64,000 nt of DNA from contig SKCR01032774.1 in NCBI GenBank assembly GCA_019454045.1, forward strand, positions 310,001 through 374,000, in the 5' to 3' direction. The position numbers were made by a program, and so were the translations under genes. Below are positions 23,415-36,504 of this stretch, in pieces. The notes beneath the pieces were generated by a model. It searched no databases. It was not told where the DNA came from and was given only the letters and a program-made list of their open reading frames with translations. This DNA comes from Zanthoxylum bungeanum (taxonomy: Eukaryota > Streptophyta > Magnoliopsida > Sapindales > Rutaceae). The stretch's first letter is position 1; every line of letters starts with the position of its first letter.

Positions 23415-23960
23415 GGAATTTCGATTTTCAGATGGTTGAATCCCAACGAACTACAAGCACAAGAGTAAATCTGTTTCGATTTTCAGATGGTTGAATCCTA
23501 ATGAACTATAAGCACAAGAGTAAATCTGTTGAGATCATCCAGAAAATACAAGTAACAAGCTTACTGATTTGAAGGGAAAAACTCAGTAATGGATCTGTAT
23601 TAAACACTCAGTTTTGTTTACAGATTACAAGATGAAATATCAAGCTATTTCCATAAACAAGAATCAAGGTAAAAGCTTGAGAAATGAATACAAAACGTTG
23701 CACACGAAATAGCCCAGGCACCAGCCCCTTTTATCTTCACAGAAAACATAGAGCTGTCAACAAACAGAATTAACCAATTCTGTCATCTGTTGTCCACGTC
23801 AGCCTGGGCAATATCAAAAGCTTCCTTCAGTTGATGCGTTTTGCACACATAGCTAATAATTTCCAGACTTATCATCCAAGCCCAAAACACCAATGTGAAT
23901 ACTCATCAACATTTTTCGATTTTCAGATGGTTGAATCCCAACGAACTACAAGCACAAGAA
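23415..23960 (+). repeat. Three copies of a 55-60 bp repeat, the third displaced
   Basis: The unit begins TTTCGATTTTCAGATGGTTG and includes ACTACAAGCACAAGA. Two copies are adjacent (about 23418 and 23477). The third begins at 23915 after a 385-bp block with TG...CA ends. The unit does not code for anything recognisable. Confidence 0.75.
23527..23911 (-). mobile_element. Putative small solo LTR
   Basis: A 385-bp block starts TGTTGAGATC and ends CTCATCAACA (inverted TGTTGA/TCAACA ends) and separates the second and third copies of a tandem repeat. On the minus strand it holds GATAAAAGGG, a TATA-like box. The flanking 5-mers (AAATC and TTTTT) do not match, so insertion is not proved. Confidence 0.4.
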
Positions 23961-24239
23961 TATAGGCAAATTTCTGCTATAGGACATAGCATAATCTGCT
24001 AGTTTCATTCTATACAATTTGTTGTTTTTTATTTTGATTACTTGCGTTGTAAGTTTCTATTTTTGGTTTATAAGTTTGTATCTTTTTTTTTTTATAAATT
24101 TCTGTTTCAATAAATCTTAGTGCATTCGTTGATTGTTCTTTAACAACCATGTCAAAACTCAAGCAAGCTGGATATCTAGCTTATAAGTGAAAATAATTTA
24201 TAAGATGAGGATCGCATTTCTTGAGAGAAAATCATAATT

Positions 24240-24700
24240 CAATGGGAAGTAAGATTTTTATAATTAATTATGAATCAATAATCCTTATATGTTTAATTAT
24301 TTATTCAAAGTGTTCAATCCAAATCAAATAAAATCAAATACTAAAATTGTGTCTAGCTCGATAATAAAGTGCTAACTTGTTATCTGTTAGGTCTTCGAAT
24401 TCTAAAAACAATTTCTCTATAGAAAAACACTATATTAAGAATTTCTATCTTTTCTTTTGAATACATTAAAACTATAAAGATATACAATCTGAAATCTATT
24501 GAGACACTAAATACATACAATTATAACACACTCAGAAATCTATGTCTACGAAGAAACGAGATCTCCGGAAGAACATGTGCTATTACTAGATCATGAGCCG
24601 AATGGCAACTTCTCTAAATCTTATTTATTACGAAAGCTTATGTATATTTTTACTAAAAACCTTGGGAAGATATTATGTTACTTCTTCTCCCTCAGCCCAT
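24240..24700. repeat. Dispersed repeat, related to 62410-63345
   Basis: Shares AAGTAAGATTTTTAT, GTTTAATTATTTATTCAAAGTG and later ATGTATATTTTTACTAAAA with 62410-63345. The copy at 62410 carries an extra insertion of about 0.6 kb. A degenerate B-box-like GTCTTCGAATTC lies near 24393. The class is uncertain, possibly SINE- or LTR-derived. Confidence 0.5.
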
Positions 24701-25072
24701 ACATAGAAGTATAGAACCAAACAAATTATGGGTGATATTTTGAAGCCTACAAACTATACTGAGCCCCTCACCATTCTCCAGTTATCCACCATTTGCTTCT
24801 TTTGAAGAAATGGCCTACAACTTTTGAAAATTGCAAACATTTTTTCCCAAATAAATATTCAGATTAAAGAATTAAGTACCCTTTTTTAACATTCACTAGA
24901 AATTGGTAATAATCATTTCATTTGCTCATTTACTTTTATTGTCATGCCATATTGCCTTTCAAAGGAACCTTTTAATCAATGTGGTAGATACATTCATCTT
25001 CAAAGCTAGCTATGAGTGCTAATTGAAACAAGAGTAAGTTGACAACATAGCTAAATTTTTATCTTAAAGCAT

Positions 25073-25101
25073 AAATAATAATAATAATAATAATAATAAT
25101 C
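25073..25101. repeat. (AAT)n microsatellite
   Basis: About nine ATA/AAT trinucleotides, roughly 240 bases downstream of the aquaporin stop codon. Confidence 0.85.
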
Positions 25102-25343
25102 ACATACAAAGTAGAAACAGACACAACAATATTGAAGTGAGTTCTAAGGAAAGTGCTTAAAATGAACAAGAGGGAGTACCAAAAGCCCCCCATTTTCTAA
25201 AGAGACTTTATCTACAACTCCAAGAAAGCACAATCACTCCCCCTCATCATTCACTTTTTTGAAACTTTTAACACCCTTCTTCCAAATTTTTTCAACTCAA
25301 TTATATAACTTGTGAAGAAGGAAAGTTCATTCACTTGTTAAAA

Positions 25344-27570
<2,227 letters not shown>

Positions 27571-27658
27571 TGAGAATAATCAGTAACAAAAAATTTGGAA
27601 GAAAAAACAGTGAACTTTTTGTTTTTTTGGTACGGGTGAAATGAACGGAAGGCAGGGG

Positions 27659-27667
27659 GTATATAAA
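27659..27667 (-). promoter_or_regulatory. TATA box of the aquaporin gene
   Basis: TTTATATAC on the minus strand lies about 90 bases before the ATG at 27570. This is a normal distance for a plant promoter with a short leader. Confidence 0.55.
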
Positions 27668-27679
27668 GCAGAGAAATGG

Positions 27680-29183
27680 ATGTTACTGGTGGTTACTTTT
27701 ATTGTAAATAATAAAAAAATAAATAAGTTCATTTTTTAATTAATTTTAATTAATTTTTGTAATCGCAGTTGATTAAGGAAATTAGTACTTTGTTAATCAC
27801 CGGCCTAACTTCACTTTACCCCTCCACCACCACCTGCCTCCTTACTAATTCTCAGCTGGGGGGCGTGCCCTATGTTATTTATTTCCTTTTGTTATATTCT
27901 TCTACCGGTTACTGGTAAGGGAGGGCAAACTTTTAGGCTAGTCCGAGTTTTGTCCGGTCCAGTCTAGTTCAAATCTTTTTTTTATCCGTTCGGTTTAGGT
28001 TAGAATTTTTAGAATAATATATTTTTATTTTTTAAAAAATATAATTTCTTAAGAAGTTAAAGATTTAAAAAAAAAATTAATGGTATTTTGAATTAGACTT
28101 TATAATTTGCTTGCCACTTACTCTTTGTATTTTCTTACTTTTTCTTAAAGTTCATTCACTTTTGTTTTCTTTACTTCAAATATATATATATATATTTGTA
28201 AGCTACTTCTAGTCTTTATTTCTTTAACAAAATGTTAGAAAATATTTATGGGGAACATATCTATGGTACTCTCATGATGATAATATTTTTGGAGTGGTTT
28301 GACAAAGTCATTAAACTTCAAAATATATGTGATTAAATAGTAATTAAAGTTTCCAAATACATGTGATTAAATAGTAATTAAAGCTTCCAAATACATGTGA
28401 TTGTATAGGAAGCCATGCTTGTGATTGAATAGGAAGTCATGCATGTGATGATATAGCAACTTGACTCCTCATTCTATAACTATGAGCATTTGCTCATTGA
28501 GACAAACAATCAATTAAGTTTGATTAAGGGCATCTTTACAAGAAATAAGGTATGCAATTGTGTTTTGAAGTATTTAGATTTATTTCAATGTGTTTGTGTA
28601 TAAATCTTGAACTAGTATTATATGTATGGTTAGATCTTAAGTGGATCATTCATAGATTTGTTTCATGCAAATATTATGGATGATATTCCCAACATCGGTA
28701 TCATGAGCCTTGATGCATGCATTCTAGTTAGATTATACAAAAATACATGATTATGCATGAAAAAGGAAGAAATTGCATTCTGATTTCATTTTTTTAAAAA
28801 TAATTTTCTTCCAATTTGGGCCTTAATACCTCTCAATAAAAAAGGAATAGTAACATGTTCTAAGCTGTGTTGAAAACTATGACATGTGATCTTGAATTCG
28901 TTATATCATTTGCTTAATTTAGATTAAAAATGAGAGAGATATGAACCCTAGAAGTTGGCTAGACGAACATGTTTTTATCCAGAAAAATGCTCCCAAAAGA
29001 CAAAAATGACATGACATCCGCTCTCTAGAAAATCGGACGATATATCGTCTTTTCCGCGGTATAACGTATGACACGTCATATTGTAAACGCTATAATGGAC
29101 GACATGTCGGTTTCATCTGGTAAAACGAACATGTCGATTTCATCCAATATAAAGAAGCGACATGTCGTACATGTATATAACTA
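27680..29183. other. Intergenic, AT-rich, tandem repeat at 28310-28460
   Basis: No gene is visible. 27915-28010 has a hAT-like GTCCGGTCC/GTTCGGTTTAGG segment. 28310-28460 holds tandem ATGTGATTAAATAGTAATTA units followed by degenerate ones (TGTGATT(G/A)AATAGGAAG(C/T)CATG). 29030-29170 has several ACATGTCG(G/T) phrases of unknown meaning. Confidence 0.45.
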
Positions 29184-29211
29184 TAGTTAGGATTAGTGCT
29201 CGGAGCGCCAA
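29184..29211 (+). repeat. Left tip of an LTR split by the Athila-like element
   Basis: AGTTAGGATTAGTGCTCGG and the following bases, joined to 34945 onward, align with the inner-strand start of the solo LTR ending at 60599 (TGTTGGGGTTGGTGCTCAG). The gag-only element is thus inserted about 28 bases into an older LTR. Confidence 0.6.
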
Positions 29212-30614
29212 TGTTGTGATATTTTTATATCGTACCGCAAGTGTACGGTGTCAAGTTTTAGTATAAATGAGTTTAAGTGTCGAACCCACATGGATTGCGT
29301 TAACTCGCACTAAATACTACAATTGATAATCCTAACTTTATTTAGACGACAAATAATAAAGATTTTTAATAAATAAATAAAAATAAAAATATTTTGATAG
29401 GGGGAACTAATACGATAGAGATTCTGGATCCTGATTTCACCTAGCTGTCTCCTATGTATTTGTCATGCCAATTAATCTTTGTTCAGTTATATTATTTATA
29501 AGTCAAGATCCTAAAATATTCACTCCCTCTCTCTCGAGCGAGTGAAAATATTATCAACTATAGACTTCGATATCTCTATAAAAATCCAATAGTTAACAAC
29601 TCATTACGATTTGTGATTCTATTTTAACGACTTCAAAGGACTACAGATTCTCTCGAACTCTATAAAATCCTAGGTTATATTCTCTAGATCTATTCAAAAT
29701 CCCCTCTCTCGAGTGATAGATTATAAACATTCATCATCTTCAAATGTGGCCAGCAATCAAGAAGCATTAAACTCAAAAGAATATAAATAATTAATAAAAC
29801 TTCATTACAAAACTGATAAACAAAATACAAGGTTCAAGCATCAATTACAATCGTTCTCCAAAATTAAGGAGTAAATTCATGACAAAAGATAAATCAATAA
29901 ATAATCAAGCCACGAATTTAATGGAAATCATTAGAGTTCTAATAAAGAAATAGAAGATAAAACCCGAATTGAATCTCTTCATCTCCGGATATTAACGCTT
30001 TTGTCTCCTCTTGTCGCTCTTCAATCCTCTCCTTGGATCTCTAAAAATATGTATTTCGTGTTTTGCGCAGTGTATTAGCCTCCCCTTGAGTGTTGGATGT
30101 AATGTTATATTTATAGTTGAGTCTGGGAGTCTTTGGGTGTCATTAGGATTATTAAAAACCCTAAAAATTGAATCCTGAAACGCACAGTATCGCGCGCTAC
30201 AGCTCCTTAAGTGGGCGCCTGGCGCTGAACTTCCGGGAAAATGTATGGGCATGTGTGAGCTTGAGGCGCCATGGCGCCTTTTATTAATTCTTCATCTGGC
30301 GCCATGGCGCCAATGTTTGTGTAAATGGGGCGCCAAGGCGCCTTCAATTGGAGAGATTAGGCGATGTGGCGCCTAATTCTCTGTGCTTTGTATGAGATTT
30401 GGGCGCCATGGCGCCTGATGATTTGCCAATGCTCCCATTGCTCGTCCTGTGTTCCCTGAAGTTCCCAAAACACGTGTAATTGTCCCCGATCCATATATTA
30501 ATGCTCCTATAAATAAAACATAAAATAAATTATAAATGATATTAAATATCTCGAATTATAACAAAATAATAAGCTGAGAATGCCATAATAAGTGGGTATA
30601 AACCACACTTATCA
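29212..30614 (-). repeat. 3' LTR (left) of the gag-only element
   Basis: 1403 bp. It contains a cluster of GGCGCC palindromes at 30210-30415 and, on the minus strand downstream of them, a TATA-like CTATAAATATAAC near 30105-30116. Confidence 0.93.
30265..30415 (-). repeat. Cluster of GGCGCC-based palindromes in the LTR
   Basis: GGCGCCATGGCGCC occurs at 30265-30278, 30298-30311 and 30402-30415. GGCGCCAAGGCGCC is at 30329-30342, and a decayed AGGCGATGTGGCGCCT near 30359. The same cluster is in the right LTR (34591-34745). On the element's strand it lies just upstream of the TATA box, in U3. Confidence 0.85.
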
Positions 30615-30632
30615 AACACCCCCAAACTTAAG
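30615..30632 (-). other. Polypurine tract of the gag-only element
   Basis: On the minus strand AAGTTTGGGGGTGTT abuts the LTR at 30614. A similar run (TTTGGGGGGTGTG) lies internally near 31660-31675. Confidence 0.6.
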
Positions 30633-32050
30633 GTTTTGCTAGTCCCGAGCAAAAGATAAAATAAAAACTAAATTCAAAAATAAATATTAAAAATTACTAA
30701 ATTAACTAAGCCACTTTCGTAGGGATCACGATTGCATTTAGCGTATGCAACAAGCCTTTAAACCCCTAGGCGGCCCTAGTGGACGAGTTATAGTCTCGTG
30801 AGGGCTTACAGTGACGATACCCACAAACGTCATTCACACACAATCATGCAAAAATAACAAAACAAATAGTCTCGATAGTTACGCATAAATATATCCTCAA
30901 AGAAAGCTTATAAATGAAATCAAAGAATCTTCAAAGTACGCAATTGCAACTCGAATCCAAATTCTCGAATAAATTATCTAAGCTAAACTCACGGTGTGTG
31001 TGTGTAAAGGTTTATTCACAGCTTTGATCTTAAGTAAGCCAACTCAATGATTTCGTTTAAAAATTAGAATCAATGGGTCAAACCAACCTAAATATCTCAA
31101 TTATGCTCTGTAATTGCTTTATTTTGTGTTCGGTATGGTATGATTTTTCTTTTATTTCTTGTCTCTTTTTTCTTTTCTCTTTTTTGCACTTTTTTTTTTC
31201 AACTCACCTACCCTTTAAGGTAGCATTTCTCCTCATGGTGGTCCTAATACTCGCCCATGGGTAGCTTCACGCTTATCGGTTATAGGTGGTTTATTTTCTT
31301 TCTTTAGAGACATTTTTCTTTTTTCTTTTTTTTTAGCTATACCATACTTCATAACACTAGCAAAACAAGATAGATATCTAAGCAAACGGTCATTCATCGA
31401 CATGCAATTTCTTCAACTGACCACCTTGTCAACTACTTAAGTTTTACTGCTAAAAACCTATTTTTAAGTGCTTACGAGTCTAACATAGATCAATTATTCA
31501 AGGCATCAGATAAAAGTAAATTAGGCACTTATCGTTTCTAAAATTTCACCCATAAACAAACAATATTATTACAAGATTTATGCTTTACTATCAAAGACTA
31601 AAACAATTTTTTTTTCAATAAATTTAAACAACTAAATAGCAAGTAAACAACATGCACACACCCCCCAAACTTAAAATTTGCATTATCCTCAATGTAAGAT
31701 AAATATCAAGAGCAAGAGTGAGAAACAACACTACCGTGCATGGAGTTGATCAGACTCTTGCTGGTTGGAATTTGGTTGCGCGGGCGTTGTGTGTCTCGTG
31801 CTACCTGCATAAATAACATGCAAATAAATAAATAGCACACAATAAAATAAATAAATAAAATAAAAAGTAAAGAAAATAATAATAAAAGAAGTGCAAGGGT
31901 TGCCTCCCCGCTAGCGCTAAGTTTAACGTCTTCAGCCAGACGCAACCACCCAAATGGTGGTCATGGTAGCTTCTTCTTTTGTATCCACTGACTGCTTTGA
32001 CATGAAAAAGATAGCTTGGCGGCTGTGACAGTTTATTCAAATCCCCCTAC
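30633..32050 (-). other. Non-coding interior of the gag-only element
   Basis: About 1.4 kb with no conserved domain on either strand. It contains an internal purine-rich tract (minus strand, near 31665) like the one at the LTR edge, and poly-T/CT runs near 31140-31340. Confidence 0.6.
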
Positions 32051-32059
32051 TGCTGCTTG

Positions 32060-33177
32060 GTTATGGAGGATGCAATCTGCCCAATTTGTGTTTCTAAAGA
32101 CTTCATTGTAGCCTCCATATTTTCCATGTGTATCTCAATATTGTTTAGCCTTGACTCAGTCTTCTCAAATCTCGCTGAAGTACTAGCAGCAAACGTGCTC
32201 ACGAATCTTCTAAGGAAGATTTATGCTCATCATTTTTATAGTCAAAACCAGAAGAAGGTTGCAAGGTATTCTCTGTATTAGCATATGACAGGTTTGGATG
32301 ATAACGGTTAGGCATAAGATTTTCTCTATAGCTGTTGAAGTTCCGATTGTTCACATATTGGACTTGTTCAATGTTCGGGTTTCCTTCCACTAACTGCATA
32401 TTTGTAGCTGCCGCTGATTCAATAGATGATACTCGTGGTTTTGTCAGGGCTGCTACTTGAGTGGCCAAGGTGGAAATCTGAGCTGTAAGTGCCACAAGAG
32501 GGTCTACTTCATATAAATCCCAGCCACTTGGTTACAGTAGCGCGTTCACTTGGCCATTGATAATGGTTAATGGCCATTTCTTCCAATAAATTGTGCGCTT
32601 CCTCAGCTGATTTCCTGAATAGAGCTCCCTCAGCTGCTGCATCAACCACAGTCCTATTCGGACCATTCAAATCATTATAGAACAACTGAATCTGGACCCA
32701 ATCTGCATAATCATGATGTGGGCATCTTCATAGTAAATCCTTAAAGCGCTCTCATGCTTCATACAAAGTCTCAGTTTCCAGCTGCTTAAATACACTGATT
32801 TCTGCCCTCAGTTGAGCTGATTTAGCTGGTGGAAAGAATCTCTCAAGAAATTTTGTGGCCATATCCTGTCATGTCATGATACTCCCTGTCTGTATTGATT
32901 GCAGCCAATCCCACGCTTTATCCCGTAAAGAGAATGAAAATAAGCGTAGCCTGATAGCCTCTTTACTCACGCCATTTACTTTTATGGTATCTGCGATCTC
33001 CAGGAACATCCTTAAGTGCAAGTTGGGATCCTCTACAGCTGAACCCCCAAACTGATTCCTTTGTACCATGTTGATAAATGCAGGTTTTAACTCAAAACTG
33101 TTGGCGTTGATTGGTTGATGGGCAATCCCAGAGCATATATCATCAAGGACCAGTTTGAAGTGATCTCTGATTGCCAC
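32060..33177 (-). pseudogene. gag: Athila-like Ty3/gypsy Gag, interrupted
   Basis: The frame opens MAIRDHFKLVLDDICSGIAH at 33177 and continues through NQFGGSAVEDPNLHLRMFLE and RLRLFSFSLRDKAWDWLQS, the hallmark retrotransposon Gag region. A stop ends the first frame at 32869, after which the same protein can be followed (AEISVFKQLETETLYEA, ADWVQIQLFYNDLNGPNRT, AEEAHNLLEEMAINHYQWPS) with further stops. Then comes LTAQISTLATQVAALTKPRV, a helical segment, at 32495 and below. No zinc knuckle is obvious. Gag would form the particle; these stops mean no full protein is made. Confidence 0.85.
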
Positions 33178-33507
33178 ATGACGCGTGGTTGTTCTCTATG
33201 TTTTCAGTTCTGCCATTGCTTCTTTTTCGATTTTTCTTTCTTTTCTTAGTCTCCTCGCAGTTCTTTCTATTTCAGGATCAAACAGGAGCGAGTCGAGACT
33301 TGTGGATTTTCGCATTCACTGAAGCACCAAAAGAAAAAAAAAAATTCAATAACAACACAAAACAAACTAAAAAAATAAATACAAAACAAAATAACATAAA
33401 ATTAAGACAAAAATAAATAAAATAAAGTAAAACAAAAAATAAAAATAAAAATCTAAATTAAAGCTAAGATTACTTGGTAGTAGTATTAATGTGAATTAAA
33501 CAAACAA

Positions 33508-33525
33508 TCCCCGGCAACGGCGCCA
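33508..33525 (-). other. Primer-binding site for tRNA-Asp
   Basis: Minus strand TGGCGCCGTTGCCGGGGA is complementary to the 3' end of plant tRNA-Asp, 6 bases from the LTR edge at 33532. This primer is the one known for Athila-type elements. Confidence 0.85.
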
Positions 33526-33531
33526 AAAACT

Positions 33532-34939
33532 TGTTGTGATATTTTTATATCGTACCGCAAGTGTACGGTGTCAAGTTTTAGTATAAATGAGTTTAGAGTG
33601 TCGAACCCACAGGGATTGCGTTAACTCGCACTAAGTACTACAATTGATAATCCTAACTTTATTTAGACGACAAATAATAAAGATTTTTAATAAATAAATA
33701 AAATATAAAAATATTTTGATAGGAGGAACTAATACGATAGAGATTCTGGATCCTGATTTCACCTAGATGTCTCCTATGTATTTGTCATGCCAATTAATCT
33801 TTTTTCAGTTATATTATTTATAAGTCAAGATCCTAAAATATTCACTCCCTCTCTCGAGTGCCGAGTGAAAATATTATCAACTATAGACTTTGATATCTCT
33901 ATAAAAATCCAATAGTTAACAACTCATTACGATTTGTGATTCTATTTTAACGACTTCAAAGGACTACAGATTCTCTCGAACTCTATAAAATCCTAGTTAT
34001 ATTCTGTAGATCTATTCAAAATCCCCTCTCTCGAGTGATAGATTCTAAACATTCATCATCTTCAATTGTGGCCAGCAATCAAGAAGCATTAAACTCAAAA
34101 GAATATAAATAATTAATAAAACTTCATTACAAAACTGATAACAAAATACAAGGTTCAAGCATCAATTACAATCGTTCTCCAAAATTAAGGAGTAAATTCA
34201 TGACAAAAGATAAAACAATAAATAATCAAGCCACGAATTTAATGGAAATCATTAGAGTTCTAAGAAAGAAATAAGAAGATAAAACCCGAATTGAATCTCT
34301 TACTCTCCGGATATTAAAGCCTTTGTCTCCTCTTGTCGCTCTTCAATCCTCTCCTTGGATCTCTAAAAATATGTATTTCGTGTTTTGCGCAGTGTATTAG
34401 CCTCCCCTTGAGTGTTGGATGTAATGTTATATTTATAGTTGAGTCTGTGAGTCTTTGGGTGTCATTAGGATTATTAAAAACCCTAAAAATTGAATCCTAA
34501 AACGCACAGGTATCGCAGCGCTACAGCTCCTTAAGTGGGCGCCTGGGCGCTGAACTTCCGGGAAAATGTATGGGCATGTGTGAGCTTGAGGCGCCATGGC
34601 GCCTTTTATTATTCTTCATCTGGCGCCATGGCGCCATATGTTTGTGTAAATGGGGCGCCAAGGCGCCTTCAATTGGAGAGATTAGGCGTTGTGGCGCCTA
34701 ATTCTCTGTGCTTTGTATGAGATTTGGGCGCCATGGCGCCTGATGATTTGCCAATGCTCCCATTGCTCGTCCTGTGTTCCTGAAGTTCCCAAAACACGTG
34801 TAATTGTCCCCCGATCCATATATTAATGCTCTTATAAATAAAACATAAAATAAATTATAAATGATATTAAATATCTCGAATTATAACAAAATAATAAGCT
34901 GAGAATGCCATAATAAGTGGGTATAAACCACACTTATCA
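33532..34939 (-). repeat. 5' LTR (right) of the gag-only element
   Basis: 1408 bp, partner of 29212-30614, with the same palindrome cluster at 34591-34745. Confidence 0.93.
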
Positions 34940-34944
34940 GCCAA

Positions 34945-35100
34945 TCCGGATCGTACTTATGTCTGATTTATGAATAGAAATAATATATTTTTTCATAATA
35001 TTACTTATTATGGTTGCACCTTTATTTTTATACGTATTCAATCGTGAGATGACGTGGAGGCGCCCGCAACGTGTGGTATGTTGGCCATGTCTGCATCAAT
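34945..35100 (+). repeat. Remainder of the LTR split by the gag-only element
   Basis: ATCCGGATCGTACTTATGTC and the following 130 bases align with the minus-strand start of the solo LTR 57989-60599 (ATCCGGACCGTATTTATGTC, then CATAATATTACTTATT and GGTTGCACCT). Similarity fades near 35040-35100. Confidence 0.65.
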
Positions 35101-35377
35101 TTTCTCTAGTAATTCTTATGTCATGATTGAATATCTAATCTTTTTTTGCATAATATTCACTATTGTAATCAGTAATGATTAATTTATTTTATCACATAAA
35201 CTTTGTGTTTATGTATTTTAATGAATATCTTTATGATATTTATTTTTTTTGTCAATATAACTTTGTGTTTTCATTATACTGATTTTTCCTTGTATTTTTT
35301 ACAGAAAAACCATGCTGATAGTTCGAAGAACTGCAAAAATAGTTATGACATCTCCATAGAAAGAAAGATTAAAAGAC

Positions 35378-35830
35378 ATGTTGTTAGAAATGGATAGATA
35401 TCGGATGGGTGAAAGCGATGATATGATTTCACATATCATCACATTCAATAACATGTTAGAAGAGTCAATCTATGAAGGTAATTGGATAGGGCAGCCAAAT
35501 ATATTTAGAATGCTACAAAACATTTTCCCTGTGATATGGAAAATACGACTTTCTGATATTTGGGAATTAGTAACTCATACAGAAGAACTACGTGTTCAGT
35601 ATAATAAAGTCATTGAAAGATTGGCAATTGAGTATCTTTGACATAAAGTGAAAAATACGATGTTTCCTTTGATGTCTCGAAATCATCATCATGATCCTAG
35701 ATTTGCTATAGGATTTTCATGGCTCTCCAAGACCAATTATGGGTTACCCCAAGAGTTTAAGGATTCATATCCTAAGACATTTATGAGTTTGGATGCTAAC
35801 ACCAGAAAAGTTCTAAGTGTTAGATATTAG
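35378..35830 (+). pseudogene. Possible retrotransposon Gag fragment
   Basis: Two adjacent frames (35378-35641 and 35648-35830). The first has ISHIITFNNMLEESIYEG and a following segment that loosely fits the helical middle of copia Gag (family form: IxxHIxxFNxLLxxL...). The second, ending ANTRKVLSVRY, I do not recognise. The weak match and the nearby LTR fragment suggest an old element. It could also be chance. Confidence 0.3.
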
Positions 35831-36239
35831 TTTTCTATAACAAAACTATGTTATTAATGCTATGTGTTATTATTTATTTCACGGCATGTAAATATTTCTT
35901 TCATATATTTATTAATTGATATTTGATGTTAAATTATTTTTTGTAATTATATTATGAAGTGCAACGTTCATTAGTTATCACATGATTAAATATCTTAAAA
36001 ATTTATGTAATTTTTAGAATATGATTTTGCATGACTAATTATGTTGATAATATTTTCACATTGGGTCATTGGATGATGATTGGATACATACTGGCCTTTT
36101 GACTCTAATCCCATTGTAAAATTTTATCAATTATAATTTATTTCTTGACAAAATAAAGCAAAAATATTAACAATGTGCATGAATGTCTTTAGAAAACTTT
36201 GTGTTTTTTAAATAACTTCCGAAAAAAGAATATTATCGC
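35831..36239. other. Intergenic, nothing recognised
   Basis: AT-rich stretch between gag-like pieces; no gene or repeat boundary seen. Confidence 0.4.
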
Positions 36240-36504
36240 TAACTCAACAAGGGTGAGAAACTGAATGGCGATAATTTTGAACTCTGGAGCATGAAAATCC
36301 AGTATGTGCTAGAAGAATAAGAGGTTCTTGAAACCTTGAAAATAAGCATGGATGAACCTGAAGAGAGCACCACGACCCAACATATGTGAGACCAAAAGGC
36401 CTATGAGAAGAAAAAGAACTTCACTGCTCACATTACATTGATAAGCAGAATGGATAATGACCTCATGAAAGAGTTTATGAAGTATCACCTGGCTAAAGAC
36501 ATGT
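36240..36504 (+). pseudogene. Copia relic: Gag N-terminal part
   Basis: Reads KLNGDNFELWSMKIQYVLEE, a typical plant copia Gag opening, then a stop, then TLKISMDEPEES and KAYEKKKNFTAHITLISRMD and DLMKEFMKYHLAKDM up to the insertion point. Two stops are present. The rest resumes beyond the insertions. Confidence 0.8.

Larger units (their letters stand above)
29212..34939 (-). mobile_element. Gag-only, Athila-like LTR element (TR-GAG type)
   Basis: LTRs of 1403 bp (29212-30614) and 1408 bp (33532-34939) have TG...CA ends and perfect GCCAA duplications (29207-29211 and 34940-34944). Orientation is minus, shown by the tRNA-Asp primer site beside the right LTR, the purine tract beside the left LTR, and gag on the minus strand. 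The 2.9-kb interior has gag but no protease, RT or integrase. This matches non-autonomous elements described in plants as TR-GAG. The gag sequence and the Asp primer point to an Athila parent. LTRs are very similar (about 2% different by eye), so insertion was fairly recent although gag has stops. Confidence 0.93.

Noticed and set aside
33508..33525. tRNA-Asp 3' end
   Set aside because: Only the 18 terminal bases are present, next to an LTR, so it is a primer-binding site.
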